This document shows, in pieces, positions 1-10,897 of a DNA stretch of 64,000 nt; position 1 is the first letter of the stretch, and every line of letters starts with the position of its first letter. Position numbers and translations under genes: made by a program. Location: positions 1-64,000 of the forward strand of contig NW_026706240.1 in the NCBI RefSeq assembly GCF_029867415.1. Reading direction: 5' to 3'. The notes under the pieces are model-generated. The model saw only the letters and a program-made list of their open reading frames with translations, was not told where the DNA came from and did not search any database. The DNA comes from Vicia villosa (taxonomy: Eukaryota; Streptophyta; Magnoliopsida; Fabales; Fabaceae).

Positions 1-1687
1 CAAGCGTGGTTCGTCTGACTTTTCAGCGCGCCAAGGTGGCCCTTCCCTCAAATCTTATTCGCTGGTCAATCCAGCGTGGGCCCCTGCAAAGACTTTGAAT
101 CCCCTTGGATTCAGTGTACACCATCTTACCATGCACCTACAAATCTGTGCCCTTGGATCAATCTCAAAGCCAATCCAACGCCTCACACATGCAAGCTCAC
201 CATGCTCCTTCATTAATTGCCACACCAGATCAGTATCCTTATATTTTTAATTTTATTTTCTATTTTTATTTTAGTTTCTTTGATAAATTAATTAAAAATA
301 GTTAAAAACTTCCAAAAATTCCACAAAAAATATTTTAAACTTCTAAAATAATATATTATTTTATGAAACAAAAATATTTTATTTTTCTTCAAAATTTCAA
401 TATTTTTCATAATTAATTAGTATGTATTTGTATATTTGCTTATTAATTATTTTAATTAGTCAAAAAATCATAAAAAAAAAAAATTGTTCTTTGTGTTAAA
501 TATTGTTTATATATCATAAACTAATTTTGTACATATTTAGGATAATTTTCTCTTTAAGTTTTAATTATTTGTGTAATTATTTGCATAATTATGTTTTGAT
601 TAACTTAAAATATCCAAAAACAAATTTCAAAAATTCCAAAAAAAATTAGTTTTGTTCTAAAATCAATTAACAAACATTTTGTACATATTTTTAAACTTAT
701 TTGCTAGGTTTAATCATATTTCCATCTTTTCTTTATTTTAAATTAATTAATAATGCATTAATTATATTTAAAATAAATCACAAAAATACAAAAATATGCC
801 TTTTATTTCTTGCAATTTAAAATTCCTAGATAAATGTATAGGATGTCAAATTCATGTAAATAGGCTAGTTTACATTTCCCGCACAATCGATGTAATAGCG
901 TAGATTTACTTTCTGCACTTTACATTTCCGCATTTTAATTTCCAGCACCCATATAAACTGCGTGTATGTCAAAGATAAAACTGAACCGTCAGATCACTAA
1001 CTTCAAAGATAAATATCTGAATTCAATCACAATCACATTTGCACCTCCTAGGGTAACCCCTTTTCACTCTTTTCAAAATCAAAGTTACATTTCTACTGTT
1101 TCGAGTACAAAATCGAACCTTTTGTTTATATCCGACGAATGGATAGATTTTTAAAGGGAACAAGGATAAAGACCTCCTAACTCAGGGTAGACCTCCTAGT
1201 TTGCTTGCTCAAAATCAAAACAAACAAAATTCTCATACACTGTTGTTTTTTTTAAAACGAATTTTCCAAAAGACAATATTTTGTATACATCCAAACACGG
1301 ATCATTACAAAATTAACGATCTTTTCAAAACATCTTTCGAAAGATAAACAAGCATTTGTATATATCCGCACAAGGATCATTACAAATTCTATTTGCAAAG
1401 GTATTTCAAAAACACAGGTAAAGCATTCCGAATCAATTGAAAAGTAAAGCAAATGAGCTAAGCAAACTAAAGAGCCCATGGATAACCATGGATACAAAGG
1501 GTGCTAACACCTTCCCTTTGTATAACCTACCCCCTTACCCAGAATCTCTCAAAGGTCTTTTTTCTGTTTCTTTTATAAACCTTTCCTTCATTGGATAAAA
1601 TAAAAGGTCGGTGGCGACTCTGTAAACTTTTTCAAAAGTGACGCGAAAGCGTCCGATCGACAAAAAAGAGTCAGTTCACGTATCCCA
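1..1687 (+). mobile_element. Ogre/Tat-type LTR, 3' part, plus orientation
   Basis: AT-rich non-coding sequence whose right third carries all the LTR landmarks found in the other Ogre-type LTRs of this window: the small hairpin at 1476-1491, the second stem at 1493-1522, and the tRNA-Arg-complementary TGGCGACTC at 1612-1620. By analogy with the family A LTR end (GTATTACA) I place the end at GTATCCCA, about 1687. The left end lies outside the window. No PBS follows. Instead the sequence passes within about 30 bases into the reverse transcriptase of an unrelated Tekay element, so the rest of this element has been lost at a deletion or recombination junction. The short reading frames inside it (e.g. 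105-305, 966-1154) have no protein-like features. Confidence 0.75.
1476..1522 (+). other. Conserved double hairpin of Ogre-type LTR
   Basis: Stem 1 is CCATGG, loop ATAA, CCATGG (1476-1491). Stem 2 is TACAAAGGG (1493-1501) pairing with CCCTTTGTA (1514-1522) around a 12-nt loop of the form TGCTAACACCTT. The same two stems occur in every Ogre-type LTR of the window with different but compensated bases (see findings). Confidence 0.7.
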
Positions 1688-1720
1688 CCCACGGAGGGGT
1701 ATGGCCCGAAAGGACGGTCC
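1688..1720. other. Chimeric junction, Ogre-type LTR to Tekay RT
   Basis: About 33 bases separate the putative LTR end from the first codons that align with Tekay reverse transcriptase ([11 protein letters not shown], 1721 onward). The expected upstream Tekay parts (5' LTR, gag, protease, N-terminal RT) are absent. I cannot assign these bases with certainty to either side. Confidence 0.45.
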
Positions 1721-2332
1721 ACACCGAGGATTGATGACTTGATGGATCAGCTTGTCGGAGCTAGTGTATTCAGTAAAATTGATTTGAGGTCTGGGTATCA
1801 TCAGATTCGTGTGAAAGGAGACGATATTCTGAAGACTACGTTTAGAACAAGGTATGGTCATTACGAGTATACCGTGATGCCATTTGGGGTTACTAATGCG
1901 CCTGATGTCTTTATGGAGTATATGAATAGGATCTTTCATCCTTATCTCGACAGGTTTGTTGTGGTGTTTATAGATGATATTATGATATATTCTAAGAACA
2001 AGGAAGAGCATGCGGATCATATTAGAATTGTGTTGGAATTGCTGAAAGAAAATAAGCTTTATGCGAAGTTGTCGAAGTGTGAATTCTGGTTGAGCAAAGT
2101 GAGTTTTCTTGGTCATGTGATTTCCAAGAATGGTATTGTCGTAGATCCGACGAAGGTAGAAGCGGTATCTCAGTGGGGAGCTCCAAAATCAGTTTCCGAG
2201 ATTCATAGTTTCTTGGTTGCAGGTTACTATATAAAGTTTATCGAAGGATTTTCGAGGTTAGCGTTACCATTAACCAAGTTAACTAGGAAGGGGCAATCAT
2301 TTATTTGGGATTCAAAGTGTGAAAAAGGTTGA
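1721..2332 (+). pseudogene. Tekay chromovirus reverse transcriptase fragment
   Basis: Open frame with a typical Ty3/gypsy RT core: [11 protein letters not shown] at the left edge, [22 protein letters not shown], and the catalytic box [11 protein letters not shown] (F-I-D-D in place of Y-V-D-D), then the thumb/connection motif [17 protein letters not shown]. The N-terminal RT and everything upstream (protease, gag, 5' LTR) is missing. The frame closes at a TGA at 2330-2332 caused by loss of about 20 bases before the tether segment LTSAPIL, which resumes in the next frame. No translation start is implied; this is the middle of a former polyprotein. Confidence 0.92.
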
Positions 2333-2778
2333 CTAGTGCGCCGATCTTGATTTTTCCGAGTTCGGTGGAATATTTTGTGGTTTATTATGATGCGTCGTTA
2401 ATGGGATTAGGTGGTGTACTAATGCAGAATCAACAAGTAGTCGCTTATGCGTTGCGACAACTCAAAGTGCACGAGAGGAATTACCCGACTCATGATTTGG
2501 AATTGGCGGCGGTGGTCTTTGTATTGAAATTATGGAGACATTACTTATATGGTTCGAGGTTTGAAGTATTCAGTGATCACAAGATCCTGAAGTATCTCTT
2601 TGATCAGAGGGAGCTTAATATGAGGCAGAGGAGATGGTTGGAATTTCTTAAGGATTGTGATTTTGGGCTGAACTACCATCCGGGTAAAGCTAATGCCGTT
2701 GCTGATGCGTTGAGTAGGAAATCTTTACATATGTCTATGCTAATGGTGCGAGAACTGGATTTAATTGAGCAATTCTGA
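2329..2778 (+). pseudogene. Tekay chromovirus RNase H fragment
   Basis: Continuation of the same polyprotein in the shifted frame. It begins at LTSAPILIF and contains the RNase H acidic residues in [15 protein letters not shown], the segment [20 protein letters not shown], and the conserved [11 protein letters not shown] and [13 protein letters not shown]. The frame ends at a TGA where the family has R (EQF-stop-DLS), a CGA to TGA type change. The domain otherwise looks nearly intact, so decay is recent compared with the deletion that removed gag and protease. Confidence 0.92.
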
Positions 2779-2787
2779 GATTTAAGT

Positions 2788-3837
2788 TTGGTATGCGAAG
2801 ATACTTCTAATAGTGTTAAGTTGGGTATGCTGAAGCTGACGAGTGGTATTCTTGACAACATTAAAGAAGGTCAGAAAGCCGATGTGGGATTAGCTGATAA
2901 TTTGACATTAATTAATCAAGGTAAAGGATGTGAATTCAGAATCAACGAGAATGGTATAATAAGGTTTCGTGATCGTGTTTGTGTTCCTTATGTTGCGGTG
3001 TTGAGAAAGAGTATTCTTGGAGAAGGACATCGTAGCGGATTAAGTATTCATCTGGGTGCTACCAAGATGTATTATGATTTGAAGAGGTTATTCTGGTGGC
3101 CTGGAATGAAGAAAGAGATTGCTGAATTTGTTTATTCTTGTTTGACTTGCCAGAAGTCAAAGATTGAACATCAGAAGCCGTATGGAGCTATGCAACCGTT
3201 GTTCATTCCGGAATGGAAGTGGGATAGCATATCAATAGATTTTGTTTCTGGGTTGCCGATGACAGTTAAGTAGTTTGAGGCCATTTGGGTTATCGTGGAT
3301 AGATTGACGAAATCTACTCACTTTATACCGATGGGAGTGGATTATCCTATGGAGAGGTTAGCTCAGTTGTATATTGAGAAGATAGTGAGTTTACATGGTA
3401 TTCCTTCGAGTATTGTGTCAGATAGAGATCCAAGGTTTACGTCGATATTCTGGGAAGGTTTGTAGAATACATTGGGTACTAAGTTGAGATTGAGTTCTGC
3501 TTACCATTCGCAGACTGATGGTCAAACAGAGAGGACGATTCAATTGTTGGAAGATTTGTTGCGTGCTTGTGTGTTGGAAAAAGGTGGTGCTTGGGATAGT
3601 TATTTTCCGTTGATTGAGTTTACCTACAATAATAGTTTTCATTCGAGTAATGGTATGGCTCCGATTGAATCGTTGTATGGTAGAAGGTGTAGGAGGCCAT
3701 TATGTTGGCATGAATCCGGTTTGAGTGCAGTAATTGGACCAGAGATTGTTCAAGAGACGACGAAAAATATTAAGATGATTCAGGAGAAGATGAGAGCTTC
3801 TCAGAGTCGTCAAAAAAGCTATCACGACAAGAGGTGA
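2788..3837 (+). pseudogene. Tekay chromovirus integrase, two internal stops
   Basis: Integrase in one frame interrupted by TAG near 3271 and TAG near 3463. Visible in order: the HHCC zinc-binding region (H-x-H in GHRSGLSIH, C-x2-C in SCLTCQ), the core starting at SISIDFVSGLP (first Asp), IVSDRDPRF (second Asp) and the segment HSQTDGQTERTIQ containing the third acidic residue, then YNNSFHSSNGMAPIESLYGR. A further TGA at 3835-3837 replaces an Arg codon before RTLEFQEGDHVFL. The catalytic residues survive, but the stops rule out an active product. Confidence 0.92.
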
Positions 3838-4275
3838 AGAACACTTGAGTTTCAAGAAGGAGATCACGTATTTCTAAGGGTTACTCTGACGACTGGTATT
3901 GGTCGCGCGCTGAAGTCAAGGAAGTTGACACCACGTTTTATTGGTCTGTTTCAGATTACGGAAAGGGTAGGAGAAGTGGCTTATCGTATTGCATTATCAC
4001 CGACACTTGCAAATTTTCATGATGTATTTCACGTGTCTCAGTTGCGGAAATACATTGCGGATCCGTCTCATGTGATCCAAGTGGATAATGTGCAAGTGAG
4101 GGATAATTTGACGGTTGAGGCGTTGCCTATGAGAATTGCAGACCGAAAGCTAAAGCAGTTGCATGGCAAAGAGATAGCATTGGTGCGGGTAGCTTGGGGA
4201 GGAGCAGCAAGTGAGAATGTTACATGGGAACTGGAGAGTCAGATGAAGGAATCCTATCCTGAACTCTTCACTTGA
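3838..4275 (+). pseudogene. Tekay integrase C-terminus plus chromodomain
   Basis: After the stop at 3835 the frame continues through EFQEGDHVFLRVT and GLFQITERVGEVAYRIAL to HDVFHVSQLRKYIADPSHVI, the usual integrase C-terminal block, and ends with a chromodomain-like region of about 55 residues (from VRDNLTVEALP to MKESYPELFT, with the aromatic W in VTWELES). A chromodomain at this place identifies the Tekay/Del lineage of chromoviruses, whose chromodomain is thought to direct integration to heterochromatin. The TGA stop at 4273-4275 is the natural polyprotein end, followed by the polypurine tract and LTR. Confidence 0.9.
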
Positions 4276-4304
4276 GGTGTGTTTTCGAGGATGAAAACTC
4301 TTTT

Positions 4305-4316
4305 AGTGGGGGAGAG
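4305..4316 (+). other. Tekay polypurine tract
   Basis: The purine run AGTGGGGGAGAG lies one base before the LTR start TGTAACACCC. This is where plus-strand DNA synthesis would be primed. Confidence 0.85.
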
Positions 4317-4317
4317 T

Positions 4318-6120
4318 TGTAACACCCCATATTTTCCGTTTATTAATTTAATTTGGATTTAAATTAATTAATTGGAATTTTGGTATTTTAAATTGGATTT
4401 AACTGAAAAATTATGGAATAAGAGCTATTGGGCTTATGGTGTAATGTTAGTAAAAGAAAGGTGCTATTTGGTTAGGCCTTTTACCAAGTTGTGTTCATTT
4501 TTTTTATTTTTCATAAAATAAGAAAAGAGCCATTTGGGAGAAAATGAAGAACACGTGAAAGAGCAAAGGAGAGAAGAAGAAGAGGAAGAAGGGAACCTTC
4601 AAGAACACCAATCGAAGGTAAGGGGAGACTCTTCCTTTTAGTATCTACTATGTGATTATAGGTAATATGACTGATTAGGATATTAATTGAATCAATTGGT
4701 TGTATTGGGTTTTGGATTGTTAGGTTTAGGGAGGTTATAATTGATGAAATTGCATAGATTATTGGTTGATAATGTGTTGTTTTGATGTATAATGATACAA
4801 TTGATGATTGTTTGGCTATATATGATGCTTAGAATCGATTTTAGACCTTGAATGTGTGAAATCGCAGGGTCTGTCCCTTACTTGCAAATTTGCAAAATCG
4901 TGGGTCCGCTAAGCGGAGGGGGGTCCGTTAAGCGGAGGATCTGACTTGGTTAGCTTCTGTCAAGGGTCGCTAGTGGTCTGTTGAGCGCAGGTCTGAAGGA
5001 AGTTCGCTTCTGCCTCACGTCGCTAGTGGTTCACTGAGCGGACCCTACTGTGCAGAAATTTTTCTAAACTTTCAGATTGTGTATCTTTTGATCCGTGTAC
5101 TCTTTTTAGGTGCCGTTTTGGCGTTGCAAAGCTAATTAAATGTTTTACAATATAAAATAGAAGTATGGGCACTGCCTGACTTATTTTTAAAATTGATTTA
5201 ATTGCTTTGCAAAATGAAATATCGTGCATATGTGTGATTGTGTGAATATGACAATGTTTCGGTGTGACGACAAATGAATGGTGGTTATTCTTATGGGTAT
5301 TATGATGGATTTGTAAATAATTGAATGATTGTGCAAACATGTACATACTTTGTGGTGTTTTTAAGTATGTTATATATGCGAATTCATTCATATGCATTCG
5401 GTGATGGATCCCGATGATGTTTGGATCAAATGGTGGACATATTTCCCATTGTGCGGAAATTATGTCGGTTGGGACGTATCTCGGTGATGTGTAGATCGGT
5501 CGGGTGGATTAAGTCCACGGATTAATGGTACCACATGCATAGTGTCAGTTGGTCCATTTGCATATTGATATAACTTGATTGAATGAGTTTCAGTGTTATA
5601 TATTTGGTGATGTAATTGTTGGTATGGTTACTTGATGATTGTATGGAAATCTGAATATAATGCAATTTGGGTGATTGGTATGCTATGATGTTATGTTGCT
5701 TATGAATGCATAATATTTATTAACTGTGAATGAGACTCACCCTTACATGTTGTCATTTTTCATATCGAGGATAGCGACTTTCGACTTGGTGAGGATAAGC
5801 TCATAAGTCAGTGTGTTTAGTATAGCGTCAAGTGTCATGCTCTGATATTGTAACACTAGGGAACACTAGTTTGAGTTTATATTTTAATTGTTTGTTTTTG
5901 GGTTATTTATGGGATATGGTATTAAAGATATTGTGCCTATCAGTTTGATTAATTTTCCGCTGTGTTGACATGAGATGTTGTGAACTATTGATGAATGTTC
6001 CTTAGTTAATGCATGACAATGAAGTACGCTATTTTGTGTTTTAAATCGAATTGTGGCACCCTTGTTTCAAGTTACTCTGATTATTTATTTAATTGCCGCG
6101 GGGTTTAGATGGGTGTTATA
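4318..6120 (+). mobile_element. Tekay 3' LTR (about 1.8 kb)
   Basis: Starts TGTAACACCC and ends GGGTGTTATA, near-perfect inverted termini apart from a final C to T change (TACA to TATA). Two more LTRs of this family lie at 49241 (minus) and 58434 (plus). A palindrome-rich stretch at about 4910-5045 has repeated words such as CCGCTAAGCGGA. The right flank is a family B Ogre-type LTR, so the Tekay element inserted into that LTR. Its left partner and TSD are lost. Confidence 0.9.
4910..5045 (+). repeat. Palindromic-word module in Tekay LTR
   Basis: Repeated short inverted words based on CCGCTAAGCGGA and variants (CCGTTAAGCGGA, CACTGAGCGGAC, TCGCTAGTGG). It occupies the same LTR position that holds a CATACGCGTATG-type module in the Tekay LTRs at 50.2 kb and 59.9 kb. 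Confidence 0.6.
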
Positions 6121-6297
6121 GAAGGTTTTAAGCACCCCTCACATCTATGGTACTCCATAGGAACCTCTTTAAAAATATTATTATTGTTGTTGTTATTAAA
6201 AAATGCCTTTATGTGTTTTTGTTTAAATAGAGTGGGGATGAGAAAACAAGGTTTTAAAAGTGAGCTCGATAAGACATCGCATCTTAGGCCTACATAC
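6121..6297 (-). mobile_element. Family B Ogre-type LTR, short segment
   Basis: Minus-oriented 3' part of the family B LTR, matching the plus-oriented copy near 46190-46380. It includes the hairpin CTATGG-TACT-CCATAG at 6145-6160. Its left side is cut off by the Tekay insertion at 6120 and its right side by the family C solo LTR. The same LTR resumes at 9527 after the target duplication CATAC. Confidence 0.8.
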
Positions 6298-6497
6298 TAT
6301 AGCGCTAAAAAATACTCGAGGTGTCTACACACTCGAAAAAGAACAGAGTCGCCACCGATCTTTATTTGTTCCAAAAAGGAAAGGGAAAATATCGAATAAA
6401 ACCCATGAATAAAAACAAATGGATAAGATGGTCATCGCAACCAAATTAGGGTTCGGGAGTCGGTTAAGCAAGGGGAAGGTATTAACACCCCTCACCT

Positions 6498-6513
6498 CCA
6501 TCGTACTCGATGG
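6498..6513 (-). other. Conserved LTR hairpin, family C
   Basis: CCATCG, loop TACT, CGATGG. Compared with CCATGG stems in families A and B, the fifth base on one arm and its partner have both changed, so pairing is kept. Confidence 0.7.
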
Positions 6514-6754
6514 GACCCATTTAGCTAGTTTTATGAGTGTTTGCGTTCTTTAATTTATTAATCAAGAAAAGAAAATGGTTTTTTATTTTTTAATATTGTG
6601 AGGAAAAAAGAAAATATTTTATATTATTATACTCGCCAAGACGTTTGTATATTGTGCTTACGTATTCCCTAGTGCGATGGGAAAGTCAGAGCAATCGTAG
6701 TTCGGGTAAAAAACTACGAGTTTGTTGGTTAATTTTATGAAGGATGTTTAGTGT

Positions 6755-7160
6755 TTGGTTCAAAGGATCAAAGGTATTCAAGAGGTGTGCACTTCTTGTC
6801 ACTCGATCACTTCGATTTGATTAAGAATTTTTAAAGTTTGATTCAAAGGATCAAAGGTATTCAAGAGGTGTGCACTTCTTGTCACTTGATCACTTCGATT
6901 TAATTAAGAAATATATTTTAGGTTTGATTCAAAGGATCAAAGGTATTCAAGAGGTGACTTCTTGTCACTCGATCACTTCGATTTGATTAAGAAATAATTT
7001 TTTTAAGTTTGATTCAAAGGATCAAAGGTATTCAAGAGGTGTGCACTTCTTGTCACTTGATCACTTTGATTTAATTAAGAAAGAATTTTTAAGTTTGATT
7101 CAAAGGATCAAAGGTATTAAAGAGGTGTGCACTTCTTGTCACTTGATCACTTTGATTTAA
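6755..7160. repeat. Tandem array, about 80-90 bp unit, five copies
   Basis: Five direct copies of a unit containing TTCAAAGGATCAAAGGTATT, then AAGAGGTGTGCACTTCTTG, then CACTTGATCACTTCGATT. Spacer length varies slightly between copies and the third lacks GTGC. It lies inside the family C solo LTR. Confidence 0.9.
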
Positions 7161-9940
7161 TAAAAAGCTTTTTGAAAAGAAGAAACTCGACATTGGATCG
7201 AGAAATTATTTATAAAGACTTGACGTTGAACCAAAGTTTATTTAAACGTGAAATTATTTTTTGGAGTTTTTTAACATACTAAACAATAAAATAAAATTCT
7301 AATTAAAAGATCATATATTTTTTGGATTCTTTTAAATGAGAAATTTAAACTGAATTATTTTTGGGGTTTTAATCTCCTTTAATCAAACAAAATTGTTAAA
7401 CTATTTCTAAAAAAAAGAAAATTTAATCTTACAATACATTTTTTGATATTTTTAATAAGGATATAGAAAAGAAAATTAAAAAAATCTATACTAAAATTAA
7501 AATACTTAATCCTTATGAAAATTAAAATCAAAGGAGGATTAATTAAAAAAAGAGTTAATTGGGCCAGGGGGTGCTGAAGCCCGGAGGGAGTAAAGCCCAC
7601 AACAAACAAATAAACAAGGCTGCCAAAAACCAAGTACTGGACCGGTTCGGTTTGAACCCGGATCCAACCAAATAAACCGGTTTCATTTAAAACCTTAATC
7701 CCAAATAACCAGAACGAACAACGTTCATCTTCTCATCTCTCTGCATTCTCTCAATGATCTCCCGATTCAAAGTCCAACAAGTTCAATAAAAGAAAATTGA
7801 TTCTCCTCAGTCTCTTTCGATCGCGTTCTCTCTCTTGGTCTCACTCGTTCTCGATTTCTCTCACTCTCTCGTTCTCGATTTGTCAAGAACAAACAGAAAA
7901 ATAACAGCAATCAATTAAAATCCTTATCCCCAACAATCCCTAAAACCCCAACTTGCTCATTATTTCAGTATGACTCTACAAATACATCAATCAAATAGAG
8001 GGAATGGGTAATTGCAATCAAACATCACAGTGAAAAAACAAACTAACCGATGGAGATTTCATCAAGATCAAAAGCTTCAGCGGCGCATGTTAAGGTAGTT
8101 TCCTTCGACCTCCTCTGCTTCATCCACCTTCTTAGTTTCAGTTGATTCCTCTTCTTCTTCTGACTTCTTCTGATATGCTGAGTCCGTTAATGCTTTCTGC
8201 TTCTTCCCCGTTTCTGAAATTGTTGAAGACTTGTGTGTGTTGAGTATTGTGAGTTGAATAGAGTGTTTTAGAGTGGGTTATGGAGGTATGAGTGCGGATT
8301 CAAAATCATTCTAGGTTAGGATGGATTCAAAATCTGGTTTGGAATCAGTTTGGGAAATTCTGCAGTGAGCTTTTGCATAACAGTTTTGGTCTTGCCATTT
8401 TCTTGCTATTCTTCACTTTTTCTGCTATACAAATGTTTTGCATTTTCCCTCTTCTTTTTCTTTTTTGAAATTAGGTTTATTTTGTTGCTTTGAACCAACT
8501 ATTAGTGGGCCTGCATAAACATATCCTTTGTTGATTTTTGTTGTGTTTGAATCATGTAAATGGGCTTGTATGGTCATGCTTGTATGGCTGCCCCTATCTT
8601 GATGTTATGTCACCTTGTGATTCAAATAATGACTTTGCTTTTTTTTTATTCAAGGTACATTTCGTGGAATACTTATGCAAGGATGTTGAAAGCATTGGTT
8701 GAAAGTTCAAAGATCGGAGAATGCTTGAAGACTTTCGCAAAAAATATGGAAAAAAGAATGATTGGAATCAATACTTATAGCTTTTGGTTTAGGCTTTAGG
8801 ACCGATTTTTATATTTTGTGCAACTTGATTGTAACTTCTTAAATCAAATGATTAAGGATTTGTAGAATATGACTTGTAATCCTTATAATTTTCAAATGAA
8901 TTTGGAATGAAGCTTCCATCTCTTTGTAAGATATAATTGCGATTGAATACAATTTGTTCTTGAAATGTCCAAGATGGAATTAAAATGTGATCTTTCTTTT
9001 TCTTGTAAGATGTGAAGCTATTGGAAATTGAATGGAGAATGGAACCTTGTGATTTGAAATGGCTTCATGTTTAGATTCACGGACCTTGCATTTAGATGAA
9101 AAGTATCTTTTATAACTTAAAGAAATTATCTTATAAGTTTAACTTATAATATTGTCAAAAGCATACAAACTTTGTCTCTCGAATTCTTGAATCAAACATT
9201 TGCCTTTCTTTTGTGAAATTGACACTTAATCTTGAATTCTCAAACGCAAAGAAGCACAACCTCACCCTAAACCAATGATCATGACCAAAATGATTCTTGA
9301 ATTGATAAACTGAATCAACATATTGATGAAATAGAAAAACCCTGATTTCTTTCCACTAGAACCAACACTTGAATCACGCTTAATTGATATACCTAGCTTA
9401 AACCATGCCAAAAACCCTGATTTTGTACAAATGCCGATTGTTTGAACTCATGCCTATAAATGAATGATATGCAAATGATCTAATGGGATGAAATGCATAG
9501 GGCAAAAATTGGGGTATGACACATACCCTTTAAGTGCAATAGGAAAGTCACGGTTTTTGTAGTTCCTCTTAGAAGAAAAATAAAGAGTCAAGTGGCAAAA
9601 ATCTTTTTGGGTGTTGAGCTTTAGCAATACTCAACGGATTTTTAAAATGTTAAGCTTTAACAATTCTAACAAGTTTTAAAAAAAGAGCCAAGCTTTAACA
9701 ATACAAGGCTAGAGTTTAAAAAAAGTTGGTTGAACTTTAACAATACAAAACCAATGGTTGATTTTAAAAAGGTTGAGTTTTAACAATACAAAACCATTTT
9801 TAAAACAAGTGGGGTGCAAATCTTTAACAATATACTAAACACAAAGATAAAGAGATTAGAAAGGAGATTGAGTCAATACCATTCTCATTCCTTTGGATAT
9901 TTCAACAACAACTTAAGCAATCAATCATAGATGCCTCAAG

Positions 9941-9964
9941 TGTGTGTGTGTGTGTGTGTGTGTG
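9941..9964. repeat. (TG)12 microsatellite
   Basis: Uninterrupted TG dinucleotides inside the family B LTR. The related LTR near 45850 has a shorter CA tract at the equivalent place. Confidence 0.95.
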
Positions 9965-10839
9965 ATAATATGTGTCACAAAAGTAAACAAGTGAGTATAA
10001 CAAAGAGATCAATGCAAACTCAAATGATAATGGATAAAAGGATGTTTGTACCTTTGGGATCATTTCATGTATGAATGAATATGATGGATGATGGATGAAT
10101 AAATATCTCATGCATATGGTTAGTAAATTAAGTATATGTATAATGATAATACAATGAATAAAGTACAAGTGTAAAAGGATAAAAATCAACAATTATATGT
10201 ACAAAGACAAAGAAAGAGATCAAAGCAACAAGTTATATCAACATAGTGAAGCTAAAGATCAAAGATTCAAATTAGGGTTTTTAAGATTAGAGTTTTAGAA
10301 CCACACCTAAACCTAATTGATTTTTAAATAATTAAAGTACCATACCCTAAAAGAGAGTTGGTCTAAGGGTACATGGTAGCCTCAAAGAGACCTCAACCTA
10401 GCCCTAAATAAACTCACACAAAAATATACAAGAGTTTACTTCATGAAAATAATAAAAAGAAATGATTTTTTTTAGGTTTTTAACACATAAAAGACTTGTT
10501 TTTTATTTAATTTTTTAATGACTAAATAATAAATATTTTGGGATTTTAAAATATATTATCAAAATAGACAAGTTAAAGAAGTAGCACAAAAAAATCAGAT
10601 CCAAATAATTAATTTTGCTATTTGTAATGATTTATCAAAATTAAATAAAAATGTGAATAAAACAAGTGGTAAAAAATATAGGTTTTGGTCCCTATAGGAG
10701 CTTGGTTTCAAAAGCTCAAAACCTAGCCACTGGTCTAAGCGCCAGTTGGTGATCATAAGGCCCATCTGATTCATAATATATGAAAATAAGTTTGAAATGG
10801 TAAAAGTAAAAATAAAATGAACAAAAGCGCAAAAGGGGT

Positions 10840-10897
10840 GGATCGAACCCACACCCTTAGGGATACGCATCACAAACACACACAACCAACTGAGCCA
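10840..10897 (-). other. tRNA-like segment with A and B boxes, family B LTR
   Basis: On the minus strand TGGCTCAGTTGG (10897-10886) fits a Pol III A box, and GGTTCGATCC (10849-10840) is a perfect B box, 36 nt apart. It lies about 0.9 kb downstream of the LTR TATA box, in the sense orientation. No full cloverleaf with an acceptor stem is evident, so this is not called a tRNA gene. Confidence 0.55.

Larger units (their letters stand above)
6298..9521 (-). mobile_element. Family C Ogre-type solo LTR, TSD CATAC
   Basis: A 3.2-kb LTR in minus orientation. On the plus strand it ends GGTATGACA (start TGTCATACC on the element strand). The other end reads TATAGCGC where TGTAGCGC is expected. CATAC directly precedes it (6293-6297) and directly follows it (9522-9526), giving a 5-bp target site duplication, and the flanking family B LTR is continuous once one CATAC is removed. 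No internal region is present, so this is a solo LTR left by recombination between two LTRs. It holds the PBS-like core at 6346-6354, the hairpin at 6498-6513, and a tandem array at 6755-7160. Reading frames in it (e.g. 7379-7633 minus, 8560-8799 plus) show no recognisable domain. Confidence 0.9.

Noticed and set aside
1676..2116. 146-residue minus-strand frame
   Set aside because: Antisense shadow of the Tekay reverse transcriptase.
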